This document shows positions 54,806 through 63,632 of a stretch of DNA of 64,000 nt, one piece after another. The notes under the pieces are model-generated. The model was given only the letters and a program-made list of their open reading frames with translations. It searched no databases and was not told the DNA's origin. The DNA comes from Pseudomonas lalkuanensis (GTDB lineage: Bacteria; Pseudomonadota; Gammaproteobacteria; Pseudomonadales; Pseudomonadaceae), in contig NZ_CP043311.1 in the NCBI RefSeq assembly GCF_008807375.1, positions 4,134,001 to 4,198,000 on the forward strand. The letters run 5' to 3'. Position 1 is the first letter of the stretch. Each line of letters opens with the position of its first letter. A program made the position numbers and the translations under genes.

Positions 54806-55981
54806 GTGGACGAACGCAAGCTGCATCTCGAAACGCTGCTGGCCCATGAAGGCCGTGAACGGGGCCGGGTCGGCGGTACCGTGAACACCCCGGTCTACCG
54901 TGCCTCCACCCTGCTCTTCCCCAGCGTGGAAGCCCTGCACGCGCAGAACGGCACCCTCAACACCTACGGCCGTCACGGCAACCCCACGACCCGCTCGCTG
55001 GAGACTGCCCTGGCCGAACTGGAAGGCGCCTATGGAGCCATGCTCACCCCCAGCGGCCTGAGCGCCCTGACCACCGCCCTGCTGGCCACCCTCAAGCCCG
55101 GTGATCACCTGCTGATGACCGATTCGGTGTACGACCCGACCCGCGCCTTCTGCGACGAGACCCTGAAGCGCTTCGGCATCGAGACCACCTACTACGACCC
55201 GCTGATCGGCGGCGGCATCGCCGAGCTGATGCGTCCCAACACCCGCGTGGTATTCCTCGAATCTCCCGGCTCGCTGACCTTCGAAGTGCAGGACGTGCCC
55301 AGCATCGCCGAGGTGGCTCATGCCCACGGCGCCCTGGTGATGGTCGACAACACCTGGGGCACGCCGGTGCATTTCGCCTCCTTCAAGCACGGCGTGGATA
55401 TCTCCATCCATGCCGCCACCAAGTACATCGTCGGTCACTCGGACGTGCTGATGGGCGTGATCATGACCACCGAGGCGCTCTACCCGCAGGTGCGCGGCTT
55501 CTACAAGCAGCTCGGCCTGTCGGTCAGCGCCGACGATGCCTACCTGGCCCTGCGTGGCCTGCGCACCCTCTCCACGCGCCTGGAACGCCACCAGCGCAAT
55601 GCGGAGAAGGTGACCCGGTGGCTCGCCGAGCAGCCGGAAGTGGAACGCATCCTCTACCCCGCCCTGCCCGGCGCGCCCGGCCATGAACTGTGGAAGCGCG
55701 ACTTCACCGGCGCCTGCGGCCTCTTCAGCGTGGAATTCAAGGCGATGCCCGAACAGGCGGTGCGCGCCATGCTCGACGGCATGCAACTGTTCGGCATGGG
55801 CTACAGCTGGGGCGGTTTCGAGAGCCTGATCCTGCTGACCAATCCCGGCGCCCATCGCAGCGCGACCACCTGGAAGGCCGACGGTCCGCTGGTGCGCCTG
55901 CACGTCGGCCTGGAGCATCCGGACGACCTGATCGCCGACCTCGACGCCGGCTTCCAGCGCCTGCGCACCACCTGCCGCTGA
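54806..55981 (+). CDS. metC: Cystathionine beta-lyase-type Cys/Met-metabolism PLP enzyme
   Basis: This 391-aa pyridoxal-phosphate enzyme has the family pattern: TYGRHGNPTTRSLE for phosphate contact, VDNTWGTPVHF, and HAATKYIVGHSD with the Schiff-base lysine K206. The sequence style and length favour cystathionine beta-lyase (cystathionine to homocysteine, pyruvate and ammonia), although other family members cannot be excluded. The start is GTG with AGAGGA eight bases upstream. An Lrp-family regulator gene precedes it. Confidence 0.82.
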   Translation: MDERKLHLETLLAHEGRERGRVGGTVNTPVYRASTLLFPSVEALHAQNGTLNTYGRHGNPTTRSLETALAELEGAYGAMLTPSGLSALTTALLATLKPGDHLLMTDSVYDPTRAFCDETLKRFGIETTYYDPLIGGGIAELMRPNTRVVFLESPGSLTFEVQDVPSIAEVAHAHGALVMVDNTWGTPVHFASFKHGVDISIHAATKYIVGHSDVLMGVIMTTEALYPQVRGFYKQLGLSVSADDAYLALRGLRTLSTRLERHQRNAEKVTRWLAEQPEVERILYPALPGAPGHELWKRDFTGACGLFSVEFKAMPEQAVRAMLDGMQLFGMGYSWGGFESLILLTNPGAHRSATTWKADGPLVRLHVGLEHPDDLIADLDAGFQRLRTTCR

Positions 55982-56087
55982 CCCCACGGGCGGCGTGGGT
56001 TCCGCGCCGCCGCCAATAGCGCGCGACAGCCAGTGCGGGCGTCCTTATGATGCTTGCCACAACAATGGTCACGACAAGGACCCCGCC

Positions 56088-56942
56088 ATGTCGCTCGCAC
56101 AGCTCATCAGCCCTGCCAAACTCAGTGCCCGCCAGGAAGAACCGGGCCTGGTCATCCTCGACTGCCGCTTCTCCCTCGACGACCCGGCCTACGGCGAGCG
56201 CAGCTATGCCGAGAGCCACATTCCCAAGGCCCGCTTCGCCGATCTGGAGCACGACCTGTCCGGCCCGGTGACCAAGGGCGTGACCGGCCGCCATCCGCTG
56301 CCGGACCCGGCAGCGCTCGCCGAGAAGCTGCGCAACTGGGGTATCGATGCTGAAAGTACGGTCGTGCTCTACGACGACGGCCCCGGCGCCTTCGCCGCGC
56401 GCGCCTGGTGGCTGCTGGCCTGGCTGGGCAAGCGCGACGGCGTGTTCCTGCTGGACGGCGGCCTCAAGGCCTGGCGCGATGCGGAACTTCCACTGACAGC
56501 CGTGACACCGACCGCGCAACCCGGCACCTTCTCCGGACAGCCTGACTCCAGCCTGTTGGTCGATGCCGACGCGCTCCAGCAACGTCTGGGCGACGCGAAC
56601 CTGACCCTGCTGGACGCCCGCGCCCTGCCGCGCTTCAAGGGCGAGGTGGAACCCATCGACCCGGTGGCCGGCCATATCCCCGGCGCCCAATGCGCAGCCT
56701 TCTCCGACAACCTCGGCGGTGATGGCCGCTTCCTTCCGGCCGATGCCCTCAAGCAACGCTTCGCCGCCCTGCTCGGCGACCGCCCGCTGGACGAGGTGGT
56801 GGCCTACTGCGGTTCGGGCGTCACCGCCTGCCACAACCTCTTCGCCCTGTGCCTGGCCGGCTATCCCCTGGCGCGGCTCTACGCCGGCTCCTGGAGCGAG
56901 TGGATCACCAACCCGTCTCGCCCCCTGGCCAAGGGCGAATGA
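56088..56942 (+). CDS. 3-mercaptopyruvate sulfurtransferase-type rhodanese
   Basis: This 284-aa protein has two rhodanese domains; only the second has the catalytic cysteine, C241 in the loop CGSGVTAC. That loop is the mercaptopyruvate type rather than the CRxGx[RT] loop of thiosulfate sulfurtransferases. It moves sulfur from 3-mercaptopyruvate to acceptors such as cyanide or thioredoxin. AAGGA lies upstream of ATG 56088. PA1292 is the likely counterpart. A terminator follows. Confidence 0.88.
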   Translation: MSLAQLISPAKLSARQEEPGLVILDCRFSLDDPAYGERSYAESHIPKARFADLEHDLSGPVTKGVTGRHPLPDPAALAEKLRNWGIDAESTVVLYDDGPGAFAARAWWLLAWLGKRDGVFLLDGGLKAWRDAELPLTAVTPTAQPGTFSGQPDSSLLVDADALQQRLGDANLTLLDARALPRFKGEVEPIDPVAGHIPGAQCAAFSDNLGGDGRFLPADALKQRFAALLGDRPLDEVVAYCGSGVTACHNLFALCLAGYPLARLYAGSWSEWITNPSRPLAKGE

Positions 56943-56953
56943 GGTAGAAAGTC

Positions 56954-56998
56954 AGCCGGCATGGGGCGTTGCGGCCCTTGCCGGCTGGCTGTTTTTTA
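56954..56998 (+). terminator. Rho-independent terminator after the sulfurtransferase gene
   Basis: AGCCGGCA pairs with TGCCGGCT around an inner GGGC/GCCC-like stem; six T residues follow at about 56992-56997. Confidence 0.8.
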
Positions 56999-57184
56999 AT
57001 CACAGCCAGCTATATAGACAATAACCAGAAGCCTGAATCGGTTTAAAAACAGGCCTTTACAGCATAAATATCCCACTAGACTTCAAATCGAGCGGCTAAC
57101 TCCGCTCCCGGTGGGGCCCTTTCCTAGAACGACTAGAAGCTGCCAAAACGCCCCGGCCCCGCCGGCACCCTTCGCGAGGGCCAA

Positions 57185-57664
57185 ATGGGAATAGCCGCCA
57201 GCGATCTCCGCCAGCACGTGATACGACCGACGTTGCATTACCTGCAACGCCCCTCCTCCACCGCCGAAACCCTCCTGCTGGGCGCCGCCGCATGCCAATC
57301 GGCACTGGGCTCCGCCCTGGACTGCGGCAACGGACGCGGCCTCTATGGCATCAGCGACGAGCGCCACCAGCAGCTCTGGGACCGTCACCTGGCACTCGAC
57401 CCGGACCTTGCCAGCCAGGTCCGTGGGCTGGCCAGCCAACATGCCTTCCTCGCCGCGCCGCACCTGGAGCTGACCGTCAACCTGCGCTATGCCACCGCCA
57501 TCGCCTGGATGCTGGTGGAGTCGAGCATCCTGGTGCTGCCCGCCGCCGACGACCTGATCGGCATGGCCATGATCTGGCGCCAGGTCTTCCATCCCGAAGG
57601 CAGCCCGAGGGACTTCATCGACGCCTGGCAACGCCATGTCGGAGGCCTCAGCCAGGTCGCCTGA
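57185..57664 (+). CDS. Conserved protein of unknown function upstream of fadL
   Basis: This 159-aa protein contains a run of helices (ADDLIGMAMIWRQVFHPEGS) with no signal peptide or membrane span, and cysteines near residues 38 and 47. GAGGG lies six bases before the ATG. It lies between a terminator and fadL and is probably transcribed on its own. Phage lysozyme-like or structural features are hinted by QHVIRPTLHYL...NCGNGRGLYGIS but are not firm. I do not recognise the family with confidence. Confidence 0.65.
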   Translation: MGIAASDLRQHVIRPTLHYLQRPSSTAETLLLGAAACQSALGSALDCGNGRGLYGISDERHQQLWDRHLALDPDLASQVRGLASQHAFLAAPHLELTVNLRYATAIAWMLVESSILVLPAADDLIGMAMIWRQVFHPEGSPRDFIDAWQRHVGGLSQVA

Positions 57665-57844
57665 TCACTGACCGATCAGTCAGGAACGGCCGTACCAGGC
57701 AATTTGCACGATCAGCGGAAATGCCGACAAATTCCATATTGTTCGACAATCTTACAAAGAAATTCGCCGAAAACTTCCGAGCTGGAAAGGCCTTTTGAAT
57801 CCTGTTAGCGTGCCGGCCTTTGCACCACCGCTCAGGAGTTCACC

Positions 57845-59113
57845 GTGATAAGCAGAGTCTTCAGGACCGCCCTCGCCCTGGCCGTCAGCGCCGCTTCCAG
57901 CTACAGCCTGGCCGCTGGTTTCGCCCTCAACGAGCAAAGCGTCAGCGGCATGGGTACCGCCTTCGCCGGCCGTTCGTCCTCCGCCGATGACGCCACCACC
58001 GTGTACGGCAACCCCGCGGGCATGGCCCGCCTCAAGCGCGAGCAGGTGAGCGTCGGCGCCGCCGCCATCTTCGCCAGGACCGACATCGACGACGCCCGCA
58101 GCACCTTCGGCGGCAGCAACGACGGCGACATGGTTCCCACCGTAGGCGTGCCCATGGGCTACTACGTCAAGCCGATCGACGACAAATGGTCCTTCGGCCT
58201 CGGCATGTATGTGCCCTTCGGCCTGATCACCGATTACGAAACCGGCTTCGCCGGCCGGTATTACGGCGACAAGAGCGAAGTGCGCGTGATCACCCTGCAG
58301 CCCACGGTCAGCTACCGCATCAACGACCAGCTGTCCGTTGGCTTCGGCCCCACCATCAACCGCATCGACGGTGAACTGACTTCCGCAGTCCTCAATCCGC
58401 TGTCCCCGGGCCGCAATGACGGCAAGGTGAAGGTCAAGGGCGATGACACCGCAGTGGGCTTCAATGCCGGCGTGCTCTTCGAACTGGACGCGCGCACCCG
58501 CTTCGGCCTGACCTACCACTCCAAGGTGGATTACAAGCTGGAAGGCGACACCACCGTTTCCGGCAGCGGCTCGGTACTGGGCAGTTCCGCAGGCAAGTAC
58601 GACGCCTCCCTGGACCTGGAAACCCCGGAATCGGTCGACTTCTCCGTCACCCACGACCTGAACGACAGCTGGACCCTCTACGCCGGCAGCACCTGGACCC
58701 GCTGGAGCCGCCTGGAAGAGATCAAGGTGGAGAACGAAGGCGTTCGCGGCCTGCTGGCCCCGGCCCTCGGCACCATTACCGAAGAGCAGGACTGGCGTGA
58801 CACCTGGTCCTACGCCGTCGGCGCCGCCTACAAGCTGAACCAGCAGTGGGTCCTGCGCGCCGGCCTGGCCTACGACCAGTCCCCGGCTCGCAACGAGTTC
58901 CGCTCGCCGCGCATCCCCACTGACGATCGCAAGATCTTCAGCCTGGGTGCCGCCTGGAGCCCGAACGACGACGTGACCGTCGACGTCGCCTATTCCTACC
59001 TGAAGGAAGAAGACGCCGACATCAACCAGGTCAGCGCCAGCAAGGGGGCCTACCGCGCCACCTACAAGAACAGCGCCCATGGCCTGGGTGCGCAGCTGAC
59101 CTATCGCTTCTGA
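57845..59113 (+). CDS. fadL: FadL-type outer-membrane long-chain fatty acid transporter
   Basis: This 422-aa protein has a signal peptide (about 1-24, ending SLAA) and the FadL-family motif GNPAGMARL in the N-terminal hatch region. The rest is a 14-strand beta-barrel pattern, with a final strand ending in LTYRF. FadL lets long-chain fatty acids cross the outer membrane by lateral diffusion. The start is GTG with AGGAG six bases upstream. An acyl-CoA dehydrogenase lies nearby, in line with fatty acid use. Confidence 0.9.
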   Translation: MISRVFRTALALAVSAASSYSLAAGFALNEQSVSGMGTAFAGRSSSADDATTVYGNPAGMARLKREQVSVGAAAIFARTDIDDARSTFGGSNDGDMVPTVGVPMGYYVKPIDDKWSFGLGMYVPFGLITDYETGFAGRYYGDKSEVRVITLQPTVSYRINDQLSVGFGPTINRIDGELTSAVLNPLSPGRNDGKVKVKGDDTAVGFNAGVLFELDARTRFGLTYHSKVDYKLEGDTTVSGSGSVLGSSAGKYDASLDLETPESVDFSVTHDLNDSWTLYAGSTWTRWSRLEEIKVENEGVRGLLAPALGTITEEQDWRDTWSYAVGAAYKLNQQWVLRAGLAYDQSPARNEFRSPRIPTDDRKIFSLGAAWSPNDDVTVDVAYSYLKEEDADINQVSASKGAYRATYKNSAHGLGAQLTYRF

Positions 59114-59131
59114 TCAGGCGGCAGGCAAAAG

Positions 59132-59158
59132 AAAGCCCGGAACAGTCCGGGCTTTTTT
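59132..59158. terminator. Bidirectional terminator between fadL and the glutathione peroxidase gene
   Basis: AAAGCCCGGA-ACAG-TCCGGGCTTT is a perfect 10-bp stem flanked by A-rich and T-rich sequence, so it can end both convergent transcripts. Confidence 0.9.
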
Positions 59159-59169
59159 CTGCCTGCCGA

Positions 59170-59724
59170 TCAGGGTTGGCTGGCCAGCGCCTGCTCCACC
59201 GCCTTCAGCAGGTCGGGGTCATCCGGCTTGGTGAGGCTGGAGAAATGGGCGATCACCTTGCCCTGGCGATCCACCACGTACTTGTAGAAGTTCCAGCGCG
59301 GCGTCTGCCCGGACTGGGCGATCAGCTCCTTGTAGAGCGGAATCGCCTCGTCGCCGGTGACATGCTGAGGCTGGGTCATGGCGAAGGTCACGCCGTAGTT
59401 CACGTAGCAGACCTTGGCGGTCTCCTCGTTGGAGGCGGCCTCCTGCCTGAAGTCGTCCGAAGGCACGCCCAGCACTTCCAGGCCCTGGTCCTTGTAGCGT
59501 TTGTAGAGCGCCTCCAGACCCTTGAACTGCGGGGTGAAACCGCAATGGCTGGCGGTGTTGACCACCACCAGCGGCTTGCCGGCGAAGCGCTGGCAGAGGT
59601 CGATGGTGTTCTTGGAGCGGAGTTGCGGCAGGTTGTGCTGCAGCAGCGAAGGGCACTCGGCAGCCATGGCCTGGCCGCCGAACAGGGCCAGCAGCGACAG
59701 TGACAGGATGGGCAAGGCTTTCAT
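59170..59724 (-). CDS. Exported glutathione peroxidase-family thiol peroxidase
   Basis: This 184-aa protein has a signal peptide (about 1-22, ending QAMA) and the GPx active-site motif [12 protein letters not shown] with C61 in place of selenocysteine, then a [11 protein letters not shown] segment with the conserved Trp/Asn. It likely reduces peroxides in the periplasm, perhaps through thioredoxin-like partners rather than glutathione. It converges on fadL with a shared terminator. PA1287 is the likely counterpart. Confidence 0.88.
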   Translation of the reverse strand: MKALPILSLSLLALFGGQAMAAECPSLLQHNLPQLRSKNTIDLCQRFAGKPLVVVNTASHCGFTPQFKGLEALYKRYKDQGLEVLGVPSDDFRQEAASNEETAKVCYVNYGVTFAMTQPQHVTGDEAIPLYKELIAQSGQTPRWNFYKYVVDRQGKVIAHFSSLTKPDDPDLLKAVEQALASQP

Positions 59725-59779
59725 GGCGGGCTCCGGCGCGGATCGAGTGATCTGACTACGCTACCGCCGGGCCGCCCGA

Positions 59780-59899
59780 CTAGCAATTGAATCCCAACTG
59801 CATCAGTGCCAATCCGCCTTGCTGCCAGCCCCACCAGCCGAGAGCCAGCAGCAGGCCGGCCGCCAAGGCGCCGATGACCCAACCCAGGCGCAGGCTCAT
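59780..59899 (-). CDS. 39-aa single-span membrane protein coupled to an MFS gene
   Basis: This tiny protein begins MSLRLGWVIGALAAGLLLAL and continues GWWGWQQGGLALMQLGFNC, a single transmembrane span with tryptophans near one side and a terminal cysteine. Its ATG overlaps the MFS stop codon as ATGA (59899-59896), the usual sign of coupled translation. It may be a small subunit or regulator of the transporter; this is inference. Longer readings at 59995 run into the MFS gene and are not needed. The overlap makes chance less likely. Confidence 0.65.
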   Translation of the reverse strand: MSLRLGWVIGALAAGLLLALGWWGWQQGGLALMQLGFNC

Positions 59900-61101
59900 G
59901 CCGCCCCGACGGGCCGCAGGCGCGCCACCGGCTGCTCGCGCACCGGCCAGTTCAGCACCGCTGCCGCCAGACTGAGGAAAATGGATATCTGCCATACCAG
60001 TTCGTAACTGCCCGTGTGGTCATAGAGATAGCCCCCCAGCCAGCCGCCGAGGAAGGCGCCCAACTGGTGGAACAGGAAAACGATACCACCGAGCATGGAC
60101 AGGTTGCGCACGCCGAACAGGGTCGCGACGGTGCCGTTGGTCAGGGGAACGGTGGACAGCCACAGCAGCCCCATGGCCATGCCGAAGGCGTAGGCGCTCC
60201 AGATGGTCAGCGGCGAGTAGACGAAAGCCACTATCACCACGCCGCGCAGCAGGTACAGCGCGGTGAGCAGCTTCGGCTTGGAGTGGCGGCCGCCGAGCCA
60301 GCCGGCGATGTAAGTGCCGAACACGTTGAACAGCCCCACCAGGGCCAGCACCGTGGTGCCCACCGAGGCCGGCAGATGCTGGTCCACCAGATAGGCCGGC
60401 AGGTGCACACCGATGAACACCACCTGGAAGCCGCAGACGAAGAAGCCCAGGGCCAGCAGCCAGAAGCCGGAGTGGCCGGCGGCTTCGCGCAGCGCCTCGA
60501 CCAGCCCCTGTTCATGGGCCTGGGGCGGTGGCGGATTGTCCTTGAGCAACCCCACCAGCGGCACGATCAGCGCCACCAGCAGGCCCAGCGCCAGCAGCGC
60601 GGAAGACCAGCCGAGCCAACTGATCAGGCCGAGGGTGCCGGGCAGCATGGCGAACTGGCCGAAGGAACCGGCAGCCGCGGCGATGCCCATGGCCATGCTG
60701 CGCTTCTCCATCGGCACGGCACGCCCCACCACGCCCAGGATCACCGAGAACGAAGTGCCCGACAGACCGATGCCGATCAGCAGGCCGGCGCTGAGCGACA
60801 GCGACAGGGCCGAATCGGAGAAGCCCATCAGCACCAGCCCCAGGGTGTAGAGCACGCCGCCGACGATCACCGTCTTCGCCGCGCCGAAACGGTCGGCCAG
60901 GGCTCCGGTGAAGGGCTGCGCCAGGCCCCAGATGAGGTTCTGCAAGGCGATGGCGAAGGCGAAAACCTCCCGGCCCCAGCCGAACTCGCTGCTCATGGGT
61001 GCCAGGAACAGGCCGAAGCCATGGCGAATACCCAGCGACAACGCCAGGATCAGCGATGCCCCAAGGAGAACCCAGCCACTCGTACGCCATACCGAAGTCA
61101 T
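59896..61101 (-). CDS. MFS transporter under MarR control
   Basis: This 401-aa protein has about twelve helices with the motif GALADRFGAAKTVIVGG between helices 2 and 3, the classic MFS loop A. It starts at ATG 61101 after AAAGGA. An exact palindrome overlaps its predicted -10 region, and the marR gene lies directly upstream on the same strand. The substrate may be a weak acid or drug, since MarR-linked MFS pumps often export such compounds. A 39-aa membrane protein gene overlaps its stop. PA1286 seems to correspond. Confidence 0.88.
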   Translation of the reverse strand: MTSVWRTSGWVLLGASLILALSLGIRHGFGLFLAPMSSEFGWGREVFAFAIALQNLIWGLAQPFTGALADRFGAAKTVIVGGVLYTLGLVLMGFSDSALSLSLSAGLLIGIGLSGTSFSVILGVVGRAVPMEKRSMAMGIAAAAGSFGQFAMLPGTLGLISWLGWSSALLALGLLVALIVPLVGLLKDNPPPPQAHEQGLVEALREAAGHSGFWLLALGFFVCGFQVVFIGVHLPAYLVDQHLPASVGTTVLALVGLFNVFGTYIAGWLGGRHSKPKLLTALYLLRGVVIVAFVYSPLTIWSAYAFGMAMGLLWLSTVPLTNGTVATLFGVRNLSMLGGIVFLFHQLGAFLGGWLGGYLYDHTGSYELVWQISIFLSLAAAVLNWPVREQPVARLRPVGAA

Positions 61102-61114
61102 AGAAAGTCCTTTG

Positions 61115-61128
61115 CGGGTATATACCCG
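61115..61128. promoter_or_regulatory. Palindromic MarR-type operator upstream of the MFS gene
   Basis: CGGGTATATACCCG is a perfect 14-bp palindrome. It contains TATATA (61119-61124), a probable -10 element on the minus strand 17 bases before the MFS start codon. A near-identical site lies upstream of marR. Confidence 0.75.
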
Positions 61129-61144
61129 TATTCCAGCGAAAATA

Positions 61145-61558
61145 TCAGCCGATATGTTCCAGATCATCCAGCAGCGCCATCAGCTCCGCCCGCTTCTCCA
61201 GCCCTATGCGCTGCCCCAGCCGCACCTGCACCTGTTCCCAGGCCTGCAGCGCCTCATCGAGGCAGGCGCGCCCGGCCGGCGTCAGGGAAACCAGGCGATT
61301 GCGCTGGTCCTCGCCACCTTCCAGGTGTACCAGCCCCTTGCCTTCGAGCACCTTGAGATTGCGCCCCAATGTACTGCGATCCAGCCCCAGGGCTTCCGCC
61401 AGGCTGGTGATGCTGGGCTGGTCCAACCGCGTCAGGTTCTTCAACAGCGAATACTGGGCGACGTTCACCCCGACGCCCTCGAGGGCATCGTCGTAAAGCC
61501 GGGTCACGTTTCGCGTGGCACGGCGCAGCTTGGTACAGAGGCACTGGGTCGGCAACAT
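61145..61558 (-). CDS. MarR-family transcriptional repressor
   Basis: This 137-aa protein has the MarR winged helix (SITSLAEALGLDRSTLGRNL) and wing (EGGEDQRNRLVSLTPAGR). It is upstream of the MFS gene on the same strand; each gene has its own copy of the same palindrome. The ATG lies two bases from its own operator and about nine bases after a -10 element, so the mRNA is almost leaderless. It probably represses itself and the exporter until a small ligand binds. PA1285 seems to correspond. Confidence 0.9.
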   Translation of the reverse strand: MLPTQCLCTKLRRATRNVTRLYDDALEGVGVNVAQYSLLKNLTRLDQPSITSLAEALGLDRSTLGRNLKVLEGKGLVHLEGGEDQRNRLVSLTPAGRACLDEALQAWEQVQVRLGQRIGLEKRAELMALLDDLEHIG

Positions 61559-61560
61559 GA

Positions 61561-61595
61561 ATGCGTGTATATACCCGCATTAGCCGGGGCGTCAA
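61561..61595 (-). promoter_or_regulatory. marR promoter with overlapping palindromic operator
   Basis: On the minus strand TTGACG (61595-61590), a 16-base spacer and TATATA (61573-61568) form a good sigma-70-type promoter. The 20-bp near-palindrome ATGCGTGTATATACCCGCAT (61561-61580) covers the -10 element and start site; one base pair breaks the symmetry. Confidence 0.75.
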
Positions 61596-61730
61596 TCCAA
61601 GCCTGCGCGAGAGCGATGGCCGGACACCCGCCGATTGTCCCAAGTGCCAGACAAAGCCGTTGCCGCTGCCAAGGCCCCCGGCCTGCCCGACCTCGTATAA
61701 ACCGGGCCATCAACGCACGCCGAGGTCACC

Positions 61731-63548
61731 ATGCCCAGCTACAAAGCCCCGCTGCGCGACATGCGCTTCCTGCTCAACGAAGTCTTCGACTTTCCCGCCC
61801 ACTATCGCGCCCTGGCCAACGGTGGCGAGGCCACGCCGGACATGGTCGAAGCCATCCTCGGCGAATGCGCGCGGCTCTGCGAAGAAGTGATCGCCCCGCT
61901 CTATCACAGTGGCGACGAGGAAGGCTGCCACCTGGAGAACGGCGAAGTACGCACGCCCAAAGGCTTCAAGGAAGCCTACGACGCCTACGTGGCCGGTGGC
62001 TGGCAAGGCCTGTCGCACCCGGTGGAGTACGGCGGCCAGGGCCTGCCCATGAGCCTGGGCGCCTTGAAGCAGGAAATGCTCGGCACCGCCAACTGGCCCT
62101 TCTCCATGTACCCCGGCCTCTCCCTGGGTGCGATGAACACCCTGATGCAGCACGGCACCGAGGAGCAGAAGCAGACCTACCTGGTACCCCTGACCGAAGG
62201 CCGCTGGGGCGGCACCATGTGCCTCACCGAACCCCAGTGCGGCACCGACCTGGGCCAGGTGAAGACCCGTGCCCAGGCCAATCCCGATGGCAGCTATGCC
62301 CTGACCGGCACCAAGATCTTCATCTCTTCCGGCGAGCACGACCTGACCGAAAACATCGTGCACATCGTCCTCGCCCGCCTGCCGGACGCGCCCAAGGGCA
62401 CCCGTGGCATCTCCCTGTTCATCGTGCCCAAGTTCCTCCCTGCCGACGGGGGGCCCGGTCCGCGCAACGGCGTGAGCTGCGGCGCGCTGGAGAAGAAGAT
62501 GGGCATCAAGGCGTCCAGCACCTGCGTGATGAACTTCGACGGCGCCACCGGCTTTCTCATCGGCCCGCCGAACAAGGGCCTGGAATGCATGTTCACCTTC
62601 ATGAACAGCGCCCGCATCGGCACCGCCATCCAGGGCGTGGCCACCGCCGAACTGGCTTACCAGGGCGCCCTGGCCTACGCCCGCGAACGCCGCTCGATGC
62701 GCGCACTGTCCGGCACCAAGGAGCCCGGATCGGTGGCCGACCCGCTGATGGTCCACGGCGACGTGCGGCGCATGCTGCTGACCCAGAAGGCCGTGGCCGA
62801 GGGTGGCCGAGCGCTGGTCTACCTCGCCACCCAGTACGCCGACCGCATGATCGAAGGCATCCTGCACAAGGACGAACGCCAGTACGCCCACTGGGACGAC
62901 AAACTTGGCTTCCTCACCCCCATCCTCAAGGGCTGCCTGACCGAACTGGGCCTGGAAAGCGCGAACCTCGGCATGCAGGTGTTCGGCGGCCATGGCTACA
63001 TCCGCGAGCACGGCATGGAGCAGATCGTCCGCGACGCGCGCATCGCCACCCTCTACGAAGGCACCACCGGCATCCAGGCCCTCGACCTGCTGGGCCGCAA
63101 GGTGTTGCTGATGACCCGGGGCAAGGCCGTGCGCGACTTCACCGGCCAGATCGCCCGCTTCGCCGTGGACCTGCTGAAGACCCAACCCGCCATGCGCGGC
63201 CGCGCCCTGGTGTTGCTGAAGCTTGCGGCCGAGTGGAACTGGCTGACCCTGCGCATCGCCCTGCGCGCCCGCAAGGACCGCGACCTGGTAAGCACCGCCA
63301 GCCACGATTTCCTGATGTACTCCGGCTACGCCGCGCTGGCCTATGCCTGGGCCCTCCAGGAGCACGCCGCCCGGCAACGACTGCGCGACGGCGGTGCGGA
63401 ATCAACCGACTTCTACCGCGCCAAGCTGGCCACCAGCGACTTCTACTTCGCCCGCCTGCTCCCCCGCGCCAAGGGACACGCAGCAGCGATGCTGAAGCCG
63501 ACGGGGTCGGTGATGGGGCTGGCGAGTGAGCATTTTGTGTTTGAGTAG
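61731..63548 (+). CDS. Acyl-CoA dehydrogenase, long form
   Basis: This 605-aa flavoenzyme has the acyl-CoA dehydrogenase core: MCLTEPQCGTDLGQVKTRA with the FAD-contacting Ser/Thr region, QVFGGHGYIREHGMEQIVRD and RIATLYEGTTGIQALDL with the glutamate base near the end of the core. An extra N-terminal block and a C-terminal helical extension make it longer than the usual 380-400-aa enzyme, as in the FadE5/AcdA-type long form. It desaturates an acyl-CoA in beta-oxidation. It diverges from marR. PA1284 seems to correspond. Confidence 0.9.
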   Translation: MPSYKAPLRDMRFLLNEVFDFPAHYRALANGGEATPDMVEAILGECARLCEEVIAPLYHSGDEEGCHLENGEVRTPKGFKEAYDAYVAGGWQGLSHPVEYGGQGLPMSLGALKQEMLGTANWPFSMYPGLSLGAMNTLMQHGTEEQKQTYLVPLTEGRWGGTMCLTEPQCGTDLGQVKTRAQANPDGSYALTGTKIFISSGEHDLTENIVHIVLARLPDAPKGTRGISLFIVPKFLPADGGPGPRNGVSCGALEKKMGIKASSTCVMNFDGATGFLIGPPNKGLECMFTFMNSARIGTAIQGVATAELAYQGALAYARERRSMRALSGTKEPGSVADPLMVHGDVRRMLLTQKAVAEGGRALVYLATQYADRMIEGILHKDERQYAHWDDKLGFLTPILKGCLTELGLESANLGMQVFGGHGYIREHGMEQIVRDARIATLYEGTTGIQALDLLGRKVLLMTRGKAVRDFTGQIARFAVDLLKTQPAMRGRALVLLKLAAEWNWLTLRIALRARKDRDLVSTASHDFLMYSGYAALAYAWALQEHAARQRLRDGGAESTDFYRAKLATSDFYFARLLPRAKGHAAAMLKPTGSVMGLASEHFVFE

Positions 63549-63632
63549 ATCAGGGGAGTCGCGAGGGAATTTCGGACGGTTCCGAAGCTGATTGCATGGA
63601 AGATCGAGTCTTTCCACATGGGAGGAATGGCC

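Noticed and set aside
60908..63529. 873-codon open frame overlapping the MFS, marR and acyl-CoA dehydrogenase genes
   Set aside because: Its sequence is low-complexity Arg/Pro/Ala and overlaps three well-supported genes, so it is a shadow frame.
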